Origin: SYFT01 sp964471115
Lineage (GTDB): Bacteria; Acidobacteriota; Vicinamibacteria; Vicinamibacterales; SCN-69-37
Length of the DNA: 64,000 nt
Assembly: GCA_964471115.1 (NCBI GenBank)
Contig: CAYYFE010000009.1
Coordinates: 1-64,000, forward strand
Direction: 5' to 3'
How positions within the stretch are numbered: the stretch's first letter is position 1; each line of letters begins with the position of its first letter. This document shows, piece after piece, positions 1 to 8,939 of the stretch. The notes beneath the pieces were generated by a model, which did no database searches, was not told where the DNA came from, and was given only the letters and a program-made list of their open reading frames with translations. A program made the translations under genes and the position numbers.

Positions 1-74
1 CCAACCCGGCGGCCGTGCTGTCGGCCATGTGGACGACGCCGGCCGACGACACGCTGCACAGCATCTTGGAGTGA
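1..74 (+). CDS. C-terminal end of an unidentified protein (partial)
   Basis: An open frame enters from the left edge and ends with TGA at 72-74, encoding about 23 residues that finish in HSILE. The next gene starts three bases further on, which suggests a shared transcript. The piece is too short to assign a family; the coding call rests only on the open frame and the tight spacing to the following HTH gene. Confidence 0.4.
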   Translation, partial: NPAAVLSAMWTTPADDTLHSILE

Positions 75-77
75 GCC

Positions 78-296
78 GTGGGGTTGCCTGACACGACTCT
101 TGAGCGTCACTACACAACGGAGGAGCTGGCCGAGATGTGGAACGTCTCTACGGAGTTCGTCCGAAGGCTGATGTTGGAGGAGCCCGGCGTCGTGGTGTTC
201 CGAAACGTGCGACCTGGCCGAAGGGTGTATCGGACCCTGAGAATTCCGGAGTCGATCGCACACAGGGTGCATCGCAGAATGCGGAGGGACGAATGA
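78..296 (+). CDS. Small helix-turn-helix DNA-binding protein, excisionase/MerR-like
   Basis: This 72-residue protein starts at GTG. Residues about 10-60 read as a winged HTH of the excisionase/MerR type: YTTEELAEMWNVS, followed by a recognition-helix stretch with FVRRLML and a basic wing (RPGRRVYR). Such proteins direct excision of integrated elements or guide DNA-modifying partners. Its stop overlaps the start of the next gene (ATGA), so the two are translationally coupled. Location in an accessory region with IS remnants fits a role in a mobile element, but no integrase is visible in this window. Confidence 0.6.
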   Translation: MGLPDTTLERHYTTEELAEMWNVSTEFVRRLMLEEPGVVVFRNVRPGRRVYRTLRIPESIAHRVHRRMRRDE

Positions 297-868
297 AAAC
301 GAGGAGACGACCACCAGAAGACCTGTTTTGGCAGGCCTTTCCAGACTACAGCCCGCCAAAGCGGTCGTTGCGAATGACCGTGGAGAGAGCAGGAACGGCA
401 TTCCAGCAGTTGGAGGCTGCCGTCGCGGCACACGGCGTGTTGACCGAGGAGGAGCAGCATCTCCTACGCAAGACGCTTGGCCGCCGGGGTCTCCAGGTGC
501 AGCGGGTACTCGACTTCACCTCGGGGTTGACTCATCACCTTACGCTCAGAAAGATCGCGATCGAGCGTCGGCGCCAGAATCTCCGTTGGGTCGGTCCGTA
601 CGACCTATCTGCCTGGGTCAAGGGGCTTGAGGACGTGCCTTTGCGGCATGTCCTTGAGCCGATCGCCGCACTCCATGACGCGATGCTCGAGATGGGATCG
701 TACGAATTGTCTCAACGGTGGCGGGAAGCGTTCTTCCGGTGTGCTCCTTCCGACCGGCGCTCTGCAATGGCCCAGTGGCTACAGGGTGTCCTTGGCGGCT
801 TTCCGGAGGTTAAGGTGACCCGTTCCATCGACGGTTCGATACTAGGCATTACCTGGCCGATGCGTTGA
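293..868 (+). CDS. Uncharacterised 191-residue protein coupled to the HTH gene
   Basis: The ATG at 293 overlaps the TGA of the HTH gene (ATGA). The protein is basic at the N-terminus (MKTRRRPPEDLFW) and mostly helical in appearance, with charged stretches such as LRKIAIERRRQNLRW. There is no signal peptide or membrane segment, so it should be cytosolic. I do not recognise a family. The coupling suggests that it works with the HTH protein, perhaps as the effector of the same mobile element; that is inference. Confidence 0.55.
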   Translation: MKTRRRPPEDLFWQAFPDYSPPKRSLRMTVERAGTAFQQLEAAVAAHGVLTEEEQHLLRKTLGRRGLQVQRVLDFTSGLTHHLTLRKIAIERRRQNLRWVGPYDLSAWVKGLEDVPLRHVLEPIAALHDAMLEMGSYELSQRWREAFFRCAPSDRRSAMAQWLQGVLGGFPEVKVTRSIDGSILGITWPMR

Positions 869-1228
869 AGCGCGAACGCGCTCGCCCGACTGCCACCGGC
901 CGAACGAGTCTATGCGCGCTGGACACTGGGTACCAAGTGACCCGCCAACTCTGTTCGTGGGAACTAGGTTACCCGGCATGGCATGACTTCACCACGATGT
1001 CACGGTGGCTGTGGGCGGTAACAAGGTTGGCACGATTCTTGGTTGCCGACCAGAACTGCGTGACACAGTGTTGCCTTGACAGGCCAAACTAGCCGAGGGC
1101 AGGATCGGCGAAGTTTGACAGGCGACTTGGCTGTACGGTGAGGGCCTTGGCGTCGCCAACCGACGGAGTGGCAAGCGCTTCGTCGAACTCTGCGGGGTTC
1201 GTGGGAATCGACCATCCGTGTCCGTCCA
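869..1228. other. Gene-free stretch of about 360 bp
   Basis: No credible gene is seen here. Two TTGACA-like hexamers occur near 1076 and 1115, but neither is followed by a good -10 box at normal spacing, so no promoter is called for the downstream response regulator. Confidence 0.4.
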
Positions 1229-2086
1229 ATGATGGCCAGGGCGCAACGGGATTGCAGAAGGAGTCCATCTACAGTGGCCGATCGCCGAGAGTATCCCCAG
1301 CCTCTCCTGCTCATCGACGACGACGCCGCGTTCAGTGGATTCATTGCCAAAGGGCTCGGGCGAGCTGGCCTACCGACCACGGTAGCCAGGACCGGAGAGT
1401 CGGGTCTTGCAGCGCTCCAGACAGGTCAATACTCGCTCGTCCTTTTGGACCTCGTCCTGCCAGATATCGACGGACTTGAAGTTTTGCGTCGCGTCAGGAT
1501 CCAAAGAGAGCTACCTTCGGTGATCCTTCTTTCTGGGCTTGGCAATATCCGCACGGCGGTTGAAGCGATTCGCTTGGGAGCCTTGGACTTCCTGGAAAAG
1601 CCGCTAAACGTACAGGACCTTGTCGACACAGTCCGTTCACACCTGCCCGTGTCTGTCCCTACCTGCGGCCGGATTCAGGCAGATTCGGCACTGCACGACT
1701 TGGCTGGCTGGCTCATGGTCGTTATAACCGCTGCTGCTGATACAAGAACGATCGACGAATGGGCACACCAAGTGGGAACGTCAGCTCCTACCATCTTTGC
1801 TCGCTGTGCTGTTGGGGGCCTACGTGCGAAAGCGATACTCGACCTCGGAAGGCTGCTCAGGCTTGCGCTAATTTCGCCGTCAACGCCCAGCGACATCGTA
1901 CTGGCGCTCAGAAGTAGAGACCTTCGCACCGTGGATGCGTTGTTAGAGAGAGCCGGAGTATCTGCGAGTCAATTGGAACGCCGGAAGCTTCCGCAGCTCT
2001 TGGCCGCTCAGCAATTAGTCGTTGATTCACGTTTCAACGATCTCCTTCTGGCGCTACTCGTGAACAGCCGACCGACGTTGGCATGA
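1229..2086 (+). CDS. Response regulator with N-terminal receiver domain and C-terminal HTH-like domain
   Basis: The receiver domain occupies roughly residues 24-135. The acidic triad is in LLLIDDDAAF, the phospho-acceptor Asp in LVLLDLVLPDIDG, a Ser in ILLSG and the conserved Lys in FLEKPL. The C-terminal half has a helix pair (TIDEWAHQVGTS, then GLRAKAILDLGRLLRLAL) resembling AraC-type HTH segments, which suggests DNA binding. No histidine kinase lies next to it, so it is an orphan. The first ATG gives a basic 15-residue leader; GTG at 1274 would begin just before the receiver fold and may be the true start. Confidence 0.75.
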   Translation: MMARAQRDCRRSPSTVADRREYPQPLLLIDDDAAFSGFIAKGLGRAGLPTTVARTGESGLAALQTGQYSLVLLDLVLPDIDGLEVLRRVRIQRELPSVILLSGLGNIRTAVEAIRLGALDFLEKPLNVQDLVDTVRSHLPVSVPTCGRIQADSALHDLAGWLMVVITAAADTRTIDEWAHQVGTSAPTIFARCAVGGLRAKAILDLGRLLRLALISPSTPSDIVLALRSRDLRTVDALLERAGVSASQLERRKLPQLLAAQQLVVDSRFNDLLLALLVNSRPTLA

Positions 2087-2235
2087 CTATTAGCGATTAG
2101 GTAGGGATGGACATTTATGGTCAACGATCGGCCAGGCCATGACTGTTTAGTGGCGCAAGGAGGGGTTTGCCCGAAGCGCCACGATCACGAGGTCCCGCTT
2201 AAACGTCGCCAATGAAAACTGTGACGTTATAGACA

Positions 2236-2259
2236 TTTGCATAGGATCTTGTCTTGACG
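2236..2259 (+). repeat. 24-bp motif shared with the flank of the IS110 remnant
   Basis: A 24-bp stretch containing GCATAGGAT and TTGTCTTGACG occurs here and again at 7917-7940 with one mismatch. It lies in the 310-bp gene-free stretch (2087-2396) upstream of the lectin gene. The second copy borders the broken IS110 transposase, so this one may be a leftover IS end or target scar. It could also contain a promoter for the gene at 2397; this is unresolved. Confidence 0.5.
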
Positions 2260-2396
2260 TCTCATCCCTGCGCCTGCACTCTACGACAACCGTGGACAGC
2301 CTCGTATTCGTGCCCTCAGTCGCCTAGCTATAGCCTCAGGGTTGCTGAAGTCACCCCGGGGCCAACGGCATTGACATTACCTAGGAGAAAGCCACA

Positions 2397-3875
2397 ATGC
2401 GCATCCTGAACCGGCTCGTGATAGTCCTGTCGTTAACTCTGGTGTTCTTGGCGGGGCACGTCACAGACGCGGCTGCCCAGAACTACTGCACTGCCGCCAA
2501 TCCCTCAGATTCCAACGATGACTACTCGGCGTTGCAGACCTGCCTGAACGGAGGAGGTGAAATCCGTCTCTCCACTAGTGGAACTTACCTCATTAGCCAG
2601 TCACTCACACTGTCCTCCAGCACGACGCTCACGAGCACTGGTGGTGGCCGCGCCACGATCCGGGCGATGGCAAACATCGATGGTCGATTGTTGAACGCTA
2701 GTGGAAGCAGCTATACGATCGCGAATATCAAGTTCGTGGGCGGGCGCTCAAACGGCGAGGACGCTGGAGATCTTCCGTGGGAAGGCAGCTACGAGGCCTC
2801 ATGTGGTAATCATGGCCAGAACGTGTATGCGACGGGCTCTGGCATTCTCATCGACAACGTGGAGTCGACCGAGGCCACGTGCGGCTCGGCCTTTGTGATA
2901 TCGGCCTCGAACTTCGAGATCCGGAACAGCTACTTTCACACCAACGGGCGTGAAGAGGGATACTCGCCAAACAGTTGGGCCGATGGCCTTACCGTCCACG
3001 CGTGCAATAGCTGTTGGATCCATGACAATACGTTCGAGGACAACACGGACATTGGTCTCGTCGTCGGCGGCGGATCTGGCGGTACAATCGAGGACAATAC
3101 GATCTCCAACTTCAACCTACACGCCTTCGCCGGGCTCCACGTAGGGTGGTTTCCAGACGGTGATGGAGATCACGCGGGGATCACGTACGACAGCAACACA
3201 ATCTATTCGGATGAGGACATGATGTCGTTTGGGCTGATCGCTGGGTTCGAGCCGTGGTTTAACGGCTTGGTCTCGTCAGCCCACGGTTTCGTCAGCGACG
3301 CAGGTTCGATCACGAACAACGAGATCGAAGGCGCCGTCGTGAATCTGGCAATTGAGGGCATTGCCGACGGCTATGTCTCTGGAAACACAATGTACAACAA
3401 TCGAGGCGATTGGGGTTTCGGATGCAGTTCGATATCGGAACAATACACCGCCCACTATTTTGGGCAAGCTTCGATTCAAAATGGCTGGAGCCCTAAGTGG
3501 TTCTTCCGGGGGGGCTGTGGCGAATGGGATACCAATGTTCCATGGATCGACGACGACGGTGCGCTTCAGAGGGACACCGAGCTTGAAGTAAATGTTCCGC
3601 TCTACTCTGACAACGGCGCGTACTACCTCATACTGCAGTCAGACGGCAATCTAGTGCTCTATGACCAGTATCATTCACCGGAATGGGCGACGGGCACCAG
3701 TACTGGTGTGGAGGCGCTGATGCAGCTGGATGGCAATTTCGTGTTGTATTCGTCTTCAGCAGCTCTGTTTCATACGGGTACGGATGTCAATGAGGGAGCG
3801 TACCTGGTCGTTCAAAACGACGGCAACCTCGTTGTCTACAGTTTGTCTGGAGATGTCCTCTGGTCGCTGTTCTAG
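2397..3875 (+). CDS. Secreted right-handed beta-helix protein with C-terminal bulb-type lectin domain
   Basis: The start is ATG with AGGAG ten bases upstream. Residues 1-28 form a signal peptide ending AAA. Residues about 45-370 show parallel beta-helix repeats (short strands with N-rich turns such as NSCWIHDNTFEDN and GGTIEDNTISN), the fold of pectate-lyase-like and other polysaccharide-active proteins. The last ~95 residues carry three bulb-type lectin motifs, LQSDGNLVLY, MQLDGNFVLY and VQNDGNLVVY, matching the QxDxNxVxY mannose-binding signature. The protein is therefore probably extracellular and glycan-binding. No catalytic residues could be assigned, so enzymatic activity is open. It stands alone, apart from the membrane glycosyltransferase-like gene downstream. 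Confidence 0.8.
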   Translation: MRILNRLVIVLSLTLVFLAGHVTDAAAQNYCTAANPSDSNDDYSALQTCLNGGGEIRLSTSGTYLISQSLTLSSSTTLTSTGGGRATIRAMANIDGRLLNASGSSYTIANIKFVGGRSNGEDAGDLPWEGSYEASCGNHGQNVYATGSGILIDNVESTEATCGSAFVISASNFEIRNSYFHTNGREEGYSPNSWADGLTVHACNSCWIHDNTFEDNTDIGLVVGGGSGGTIEDNTISNFNLHAFAGLHVGWFPDGDGDHAGITYDSNTIYSDEDMMSFGLIAGFEPWFNGLVSSAHGFVSDAGSITNNEIEGAVVNLAIEGIADGYVSGNTMYNNRGDWGFGCSSISEQYTAHYFGQASIQNGWSPKWFFRGGCGEWDTNVPWIDDDGALQRDTELEVNVPLYSDNGAYYLILQSDGNLVLYDQYHSPEWATGTSTGVEALMQLDGNFVLYSSSAALFHTGTDVNEGAYLVVQNDGNLVVYSLSGDVLWSLF

Positions 3876-4064
3876 ACTAGGTCACAGAGCAGCACAACGC
3901 TCGCAGCGCGAAGGTCAAGAGCAGCGGGACCCGCCTGCGCCACATGTACCATGGTGGCGCAGGCGCAGGTCAGCGGCCGGTTGATCTGTATGCATCTGAG
4001 GCGGCTGGTGCGGCAGTTCGATATCGGACTCAAGGTTCCTTAAGTGTTAAGCTGGCCTGGGGCA

Positions 4065-6077
4065 ATGGAAATCTCGACGGTCGACCGCCGCCTCATAGCG
4101 ACATTGACGGCATTGGTCCTTGGCGGGCTATTTGTTGCGACAAGCACCTTCACAAGGTTGGACCTAAAACGAGCGAAGCTCGTACAGCAGCCCATAGTTG
4201 CCCGTGCTGGGTCCGTCTCCGTCAACCTTGGGCCAGCGCAGGCACTGCCAGCTGCCAGGACTGCAGTCATCCTCAGGATCGAGAATCAGGGGGCCCGCGA
4301 TGAGCAGTTCGAGGTCCGGGTCGGCAAGGCCCTGTGCACGACTACGCCCATCCCACCACGGACAGTGAGGCGGATAGACTGTTCGGTGGCAGCCAATGCC
4401 ATTGGCGGTGCACCCGAGTCCGTGGACAACGTGGTCATCAGCAGCGCCTCAACCTCTTGGCAACTCGTCTACCTCGAATTGGCAACCCACCACGGATCTT
4501 CGGGTGGTCACGGCATGCTGGTCTTGCCGAAAGCAAGGGAAGAGATTCCTCACCCGCCGTGGCCAATTATGGTTCTTCTGGCGACCCTTCCGGGCCTCTT
4601 GGTTGGCCTTCTGAGCCAACCCCGCATGCCGAAGTGGCTGGCGGTTGCGTGGCTCATTCCCACCAGCGTGATCATGTTGGCTACAGGGCTTACCCTCCTG
4701 GCGCCACTGGTAAGTCAGTTCCGAGTTGTCATCTCGGTGGAACTATACCTTAAGCTGCTGCTATTCTTGGGCGCTCCGCGACTGGCGGCCGTGGCCGCAA
4801 AGGGATATCGCGACGGTTGGCTCACACGGCCACTTGTGCAGGCAGTGGTCGTCGTTGTTCTCGTCGCCGGCGCATTCGGAAGCGTTGAACATCGGCTGCT
4901 TAAGGAGATCTACGGCTACAACTTCAGTGGGTTTCTCGGAATCGCAAGGGAACGATTCGATGCCCATCCAAGCATGCGGCAGGATCCTGATCTCCGTAGT
5001 CAACTGATACTTGCCGACAACACAGGCTATGACGGCCAATTCTTCTTCTTTGCTGCGCATGATCCGGCGCTACTCGAATTCGGCGATACTCCGGCAACAT
5101 ATCAAGAGTTCATCGACGCGCCCACGTATCGCTATGGTCGCATTGGATACAGCCTGCTTGCTCGGCTGATTTCTCTGGGCGACATCACGAAGTTGCCCAT
5201 CGTGATGACGACCCTGGTGTTCGTTGGCCTGCTAGCGACCGCTGGCGGCCTCGCCTTCCTAGCAGCAGGTTCCGGAAGGAGCCCATGGTGGGGCGCAGCA
5301 ACGCTGCTCATACCTGGTTTCTGGCAGTCTATCCAGGTAGCTCTTCCTGAGCCGATCTCAGCGGCCCTTCTGGTCTGGGCGTATGCCTGCCGGCGGCGCG
5401 GTGCCATGGGGCTTTCGGCTGGTCTCGCTGCAGTTTCACTCCTAGTGCGGGAGACCGGACTTATTGTCCTTCTTGCCGTCGCAGTCGCCAGCGCGGCGAG
5501 GCACCCGGGAAATAGACGTCGGGAGGCCATCTGGCTTTCTGCAGCGGTCTTGCCGATGTTCCTTTGGCGATTGTACGTCGGGTTTCGACTGTGGCCCGCT
5601 CTTGGCTGGGAAGCTCTATGGCACTCAACAGGCGACCTTGGGTGGCCGTTCGGGGGAATTGTTGAGTTGTGGTTCAGGGTATGGCAAGGGGCATACTTCC
5701 CAGCACAGGCCTCCTTTTCGGTTGCTGCAGTGTGGTTTCCGCTACTAATTGTTCTGGCGTTGGCGACCTTCTGTCGGCGAGCGATGAGGGAACTGCATCC
5801 GGTGGCAATAGCCGGAGTGGCGTACTCATTGGTCGGGCTCTGCCTCACCTATGACAAGCTCTGGATTCACATCGGAAATGCTCAACGCGGAACATTCGAG
5901 GTCTTCGTGACACTCGCAATCTTGTGCTCGACCGATGCTGCCCGAGACTGGACCGGAAGGCTTATCACGGCAGTGATCTGGTGCGCGGCCGCGGGCTATG
6001 TGTTGTGGGGAGCCTTTGATGCCGACTACATTCGAGAGACAATGGCGGCCGCGGCGAGGAGGGTCCTGTCCTTATAG
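4065..6077 (+). CDS. Polytopic membrane protein, GT-C glycosyltransferase-like
   Basis: After a first membrane helix (residues about 8-30) comes an extracytoplasmic segment of about 120 residues with beta-sandwich character, then some ten hydrophobic helices. The loop with GYDGQFFFFAAHDP followed by YRYGRIGYSLLARL matches the YDGQxxYxxAxDP pattern seen in GT-C-type lipid-linked-sugar transferases, where the Asp lies near the active site. A role in adding sugars outside the membrane is inferred. The start at ATG 4065 is preferred to a GTG at 4044 because it leads directly into the first helix. No clear Shine-Dalgarno sequence is seen. The gene is monocistronic. Confidence 0.6.
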   Translation: MEISTVDRRLIATLTALVLGGLFVATSTFTRLDLKRAKLVQQPIVARAGSVSVNLGPAQALPAARTAVILRIENQGARDEQFEVRVGKALCTTTPIPPRTVRRIDCSVAANAIGGAPESVDNVVISSASTSWQLVYLELATHHGSSGGHGMLVLPKAREEIPHPPWPIMVLLATLPGLLVGLLSQPRMPKWLAVAWLIPTSVIMLATGLTLLAPLVSQFRVVISVELYLKLLLFLGAPRLAAVAAKGYRDGWLTRPLVQAVVVVVLVAGAFGSVEHRLLKEIYGYNFSGFLGIARERFDAHPSMRQDPDLRSQLILADNTGYDGQFFFFAAHDPALLEFGDTPATYQEFIDAPTYRYGRIGYSLLARLISLGDITKLPIVMTTLVFVGLLATAGGLAFLAAGSGRSPWWGAATLLIPGFWQSIQVALPEPISAALLVWAYACRRRGAMGLSAGLAAVSLLVRETGLIVLLAVAVASAARHPGNRRREAIWLSAAVLPMFLWRLYVGFRLWPALGWEALWHSTGDLGWPFGGIVELWFRVWQGAYFPAQASFSVAAVWFPLLIVLALATFCRRAMRELHPVAIAGVAYSLVGLCLTYDKLWIHIGNAQRGTFEVFVTLAILCSTDAARDWTGRLITAVIWCAAAGYVLWGAFDADYIRETMAAAARRVLSL

Positions 6078-6313
6078 GAACTCGTTGCGGGAAAGTGGAG
6101 GTCCGGACTCGTGCGACCGTGGAAGGGATTCGAATGGGCGCATTGGTCGCACTTGAGATCGTTGATGTTCGCAAGAATGACCCAGCGGTAGCTGACCTTG
6201 TGCGGTGGGTGATGGTCGTTGTTCGTGTAGAGACCGACACTCGGACGACGACGTCCCCCCACAAATGAGTAGCGTTTAGGTTTAGAGTCCGGCCTTAGCG
6301 AAGGGGTCGGACG

Positions 6314-6577
6314 ATGAAGAAGCGGTTCACGGAAGCACAGATTGTCGGGTTCCTGCGGGAGGTCGATGCCGGCGTCGCCGTCAAGGACCTGTGCCGCAAG
6401 CACGGGTTCTCGGAGGCGAGCTATTACCTCTGGCGGAGCAAGTTCGGCGGGATGAATGTCTCGGACGCCAAACGCCTGAAGGAGCTCGAGACGGAAAATA
6501 CGCGCCTGAAGAAGCTGCTGGCGGACGCCTTGTTAGAGAACGAGGTGACGCGTGAGGCCCTCCGCCGAAAATGGTGA
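6314..6577 (+). CDS. IS3-family transposase OrfA
   Basis: This 87-residue protein has an N-terminal HTH (KKRFTEAQIVGFLREVDAG, LCRKHGFSEASYYLWRSKFGG) and a C-terminal leucine-zipper-like helix (LKELETENTRLKKLLADALL), the standard OrfA form of the IS407 branch of IS3. It binds the element's ends and is joined to OrfB by programmed frameshifting in the overlap. The protein itself is intact, but its partner is truncated, so the element is unlikely to move on its own. Confidence 0.9.
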   Translation: MKKRFTEAQIVGFLREVDAGVAVKDLCRKHGFSEASYYLWRSKFGGMNVSDAKRLKELETENTRLKKLLADALLENEVTREALRRKW

Positions 6578-7120
6578 CCGCACCAGCGCGCCGCGCCCTG
6601 GTGCGGGAGATGGTCGAGCGCGGCCTGAGCGAGCGCCGGGCCCTGACGGTGGTCCGCATGAGTCCGTCCGCCTTGCGATACGCCCCCGCCCCGGACCGTA
6701 ACGGGGTGCTCCGGGAGCGGATCGTCGCGCTGGCGCAGCGCTATCGCCGGTACGGCGCCGGCATGATCTATCTGAAGCTGCGTCAGGCTGGCGACGTGGT
6801 CAATCACAAGCGCGTCGAGCGCCTGTACACCGAGGCGCGGCTCCAGATTCGGCGTCGGCGCCGGAAGAAGGTCCCCGTGGCCGATCGCCAGCCCCTGATC
6901 CGCCCGACGCGGCCCAATGAGGTGTGGTCGGCCGACTTCGTCTTCGACCGCACCGCGGATGGCCGTGTACTGAAGTGCCTAGCCATTGTGGACGATGCCA
7001 CGACGGAGGCGATTGCGACGGTGCCGGAGCGGGCGGTTGGCGGGATGGCGGTGACACGCGTGCTGGACCGGCTCGCGCTGGAGCGCGGCCTTCCCGCGGT
7101 CCTGCGCACCGATAACGAGC
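6571..7120 (+). pseudogene. IS3-family transposase OrfB, 3' end lost
   Basis: The frame overlaps orfA by 7 bp, as usual for IS3. It reads through the HTH-like region and the first part of the DDE core: the first Asp is in VWSADFVFD and the second in LRTDN. Directly after LRTDN the sequence stops matching an IS3 core and runs on for about 20 unrelated residues (to the stop at 7174-7176). The catalytic Glu and the right end of the element are missing. The break at about 7118 marks a rearrangement; the adjoining sequence leads into an IS110 remnant on the other strand. Confidence 0.85.
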
Positions 7121-7326
7121 TACCTCTGAAGTCAAGCGTACACACCTTCTCTGTTCCGGCCGTGTGCCGGCATTGATGACACGCGTCTTCCCGCCAAGCG
7201 GATTCCGCTCCATTGATATCCCGTTCACCATAGTCACACGGAGTCCGCGGCGGTGCCGCCGCGTCTACCACTGAGCTCAACACAACGTGGGTATCCAAGC
7301 GGAAGGTCCGAGCATTATCTACGAGG

Positions 7327-7881
7327 TCATGCCTCTACGGCCCGTGGCGAAGGGATCCGTCCGCTTGGTCTCGTCGCTTCCGGGAAGCGGCGATAGTCGA
7401 TGCCGGAGGTAACCAGGGTGTAGGCCACGCGGGCCACCTTGGCGGCCACCGCGCTGTACGCCTTGCGACGGCGGTCCGCATTCTGAGGATCCGGTCGCAC
7501 GTAGTCCTCAAACTTCCGGCGAAAACTGTTCTGCTGCATGCGTATGGCGACCGTACCGGCCATCCAGAAGGCGTACCGCAGTCGCGCATTGCCGCGCTTT
7601 GAGAGGTGGGTGCGACCCCGATATTGGCCGGATTGTTCGGTACACAGATCAAAGCCGCAGTACTTCAAGAATTGCCGTACATGGCCAAACCGACGGAAGT
7701 CCCGGACTTCTGCGAGGATCGGCCCCACGCCGGGCAACGTTTGCAGGCGTTCAAAATCCGCATGCCCGGCCAATCGCTCGGCTGCATCCTCCTGCAGTTG
7801 CTTGCGACGCCGACACAGGAGCTTGTATTCCTCGAGTACGATGCGAAACAGTCGCATCGCCTCCGAGTCGGCCATGCCCTG
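7327..7881 (-). pseudogene. IS110-family transposase, C-terminal fragment
   Basis: The C-terminal transposase_20 (IS116/IS110/IS902) domain is present: LQTLPGVGPILAEV, FLKYCGF, and then EQSGQYRGRTHLSKRGNARLR, which carries the catalytic Ser region. The N-terminal RuvC-like DEDD domain is absent; homology stops around the ATG at 7875. Without it the protein cannot catalyse recombination. About 200 bp between its stop and the IS3 break may be the element's non-coding end, where IS1111-type members place their bridge RNA, but I could not define such an RNA. Confidence 0.85.
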
Positions 7882-7885
7882 AGAA

Positions 7886-7940
7886 TTTCATAGGATACTG
7901 CATTGGACGCAATGTTTTTGCATAGGATTTTGTCTTGACG
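7886..7940 (+). repeat. Two imperfect tandem copies of the CATAGGAT motif
   Basis: A unit beginning TTTCATAGGATACTG at 7886 is followed 30 bp later (7917) by a closely related unit with GCATAGGATTTTG. The second unit matches 2236-2259 in 23 of 24 bases. The pair sits just outside the broken 5' end of the IS110 transposase gene and may be part of the element's end. Confidence 0.5.
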
Positions 7941-8033
7941 CGTGCACGAGGCTAGCTCAATCTGCACCCCACGGTGAAACCGTTAGCTGAGCGCATCTCT
8001 CCGTCGGCCAGCAGATGAATCCGGGTTGAACAC

Positions 8034-8336
8034 ATGTATCAATTCGAGGGTTCCATTCTAAGCATGGATCCGAGTGACAGAGAGCCGCTCGCACGGCGAC
8101 CAGGTCACTGGGAACACGGCTACACCGCTGGCGATGACTTCGCGGTTGTCTTCCTCGAAGACGACCGAGTCGCATTGAGGAGTGTCGACACAGATGACTA
8201 CTGGCGGGCGGTTGGCGGGGGCAGTGATGCAGTCAACGCGGACGCAGCGTCCGTCGGAGCGTCGGATACATTTGAACTAATCAGTGGACCAGTCGGGTCC
8301 GGTCAGCCCATCAAAACAATGACTGCTTTACACTGA
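8034..8336 (+). pseudogene. Truncated copy of the neighbouring fascin-like gene
   Basis: The 100-residue product lines up with the second half of the protein encoded at 8364-8939: GFILSTEQYDGEPLWTEPGYW there against EGSILSMDPSDREPLARRPGHW here, then RVALRSVDTDDYWRAVGGG against RIALKSVALDYYWRAANGG. It lacks the signal peptide and first half. This is a partial tandem duplication whose 5' part has been lost, probably not secreted and probably not functional. Confidence 0.6.
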
Positions 8337-8363
8337 ATGGCTCTACTGCTAAGAGGAGGCGTG

Positions 8364-8939
8364 ATGAGTGCACGATTACTGTCTGGTGTCGGAGTGGCCT
8401 TGGGCGGTCTTGTCCTTGCCGTGGTCTTTGGCGTGTCACTGACCGCCAAGCAGATCATAGAGGTAGAGTATCGGGTCGCGTTTCAATGCGCCGATGACAG
8501 CTGGGTTGCGGCGCACTACATCCAAGGCCAGATCGAGTGCCGGAACGATTCCACCGGTAGCGTTAGCGCCGGTTGGACGCGAGAGCTCTGGCTGGTTGAT
8601 TTAAACGGAGGAGACTTGGAGGATGGCGACCAAGTTGCGATCGAGTATCACCATCCTTACCAGGGCTTCATCCTGAGCACTGAGCAATACGATGGGGAGC
8701 CGTTGTGGACGGAGCCTGGTTATTGGGACACGGCTACTGGAGATGAGAAGTTTGTAATCGAGACGCTGGACTGCGATAATTGCTCGGTCTCGGAGGGTGG
8801 AAGAATCGCATTGAAGAGCGTCGCCTTGGACTACTACTGGAGGGCGGCGAATGGCGGGAGCGATGTAGTTGATGTCAATGCAACATCTGTCGGCGGGTGG
8901 GAGGCATTTGAACTCGTTATTTGCGGTTCGACTTGTTGA
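8364..8939 (+). CDS. Exported fascin/beta-trefoil-like protein
   Basis: The start at ATG 8364 is chosen because AGAGGAGG lies at 8352-8359; an ATG 27 bp upstream has no ribosome site. Residues 1-28 are a signal peptide or anchor. The C-terminal half has repeats of the form GRIALKSVALDYYWRAANGG ... VGGWEAFELV, which resemble the FxLxSxxGxYxxAxxGGG...WExFxL repeat of fascin-like beta-trefoils; four Cys residues could form disulfides. A binding role, for carbohydrate or protein, is plausible, but no ligand can be inferred. The broken paralogue lies directly upstream. Confidence 0.6.
   Translation: MSARLLSGVGVALGGLVLAVVFGVSLTAKQIIEVEYRVAFQCADDSWVAAHYIQGQIECRNDSTGSVSAGWTRELWLVDLNGGDLEDGDQVAIEYHHPYQGFILSTEQYDGEPLWTEPGYWDTATGDEKFVIETLDCDNCSVSEGGRIALKSVALDYYWRAANGGSDVVDVNATSVGGWEAFELVICGSTC

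Noticed and set aside
7119..7326. An IS110/IS1111 bridge RNA
   Set aside because: The position after the transposase end is suggestive, but no convincing paired structure with guide loops could be recognised by eye, and the element is broken.
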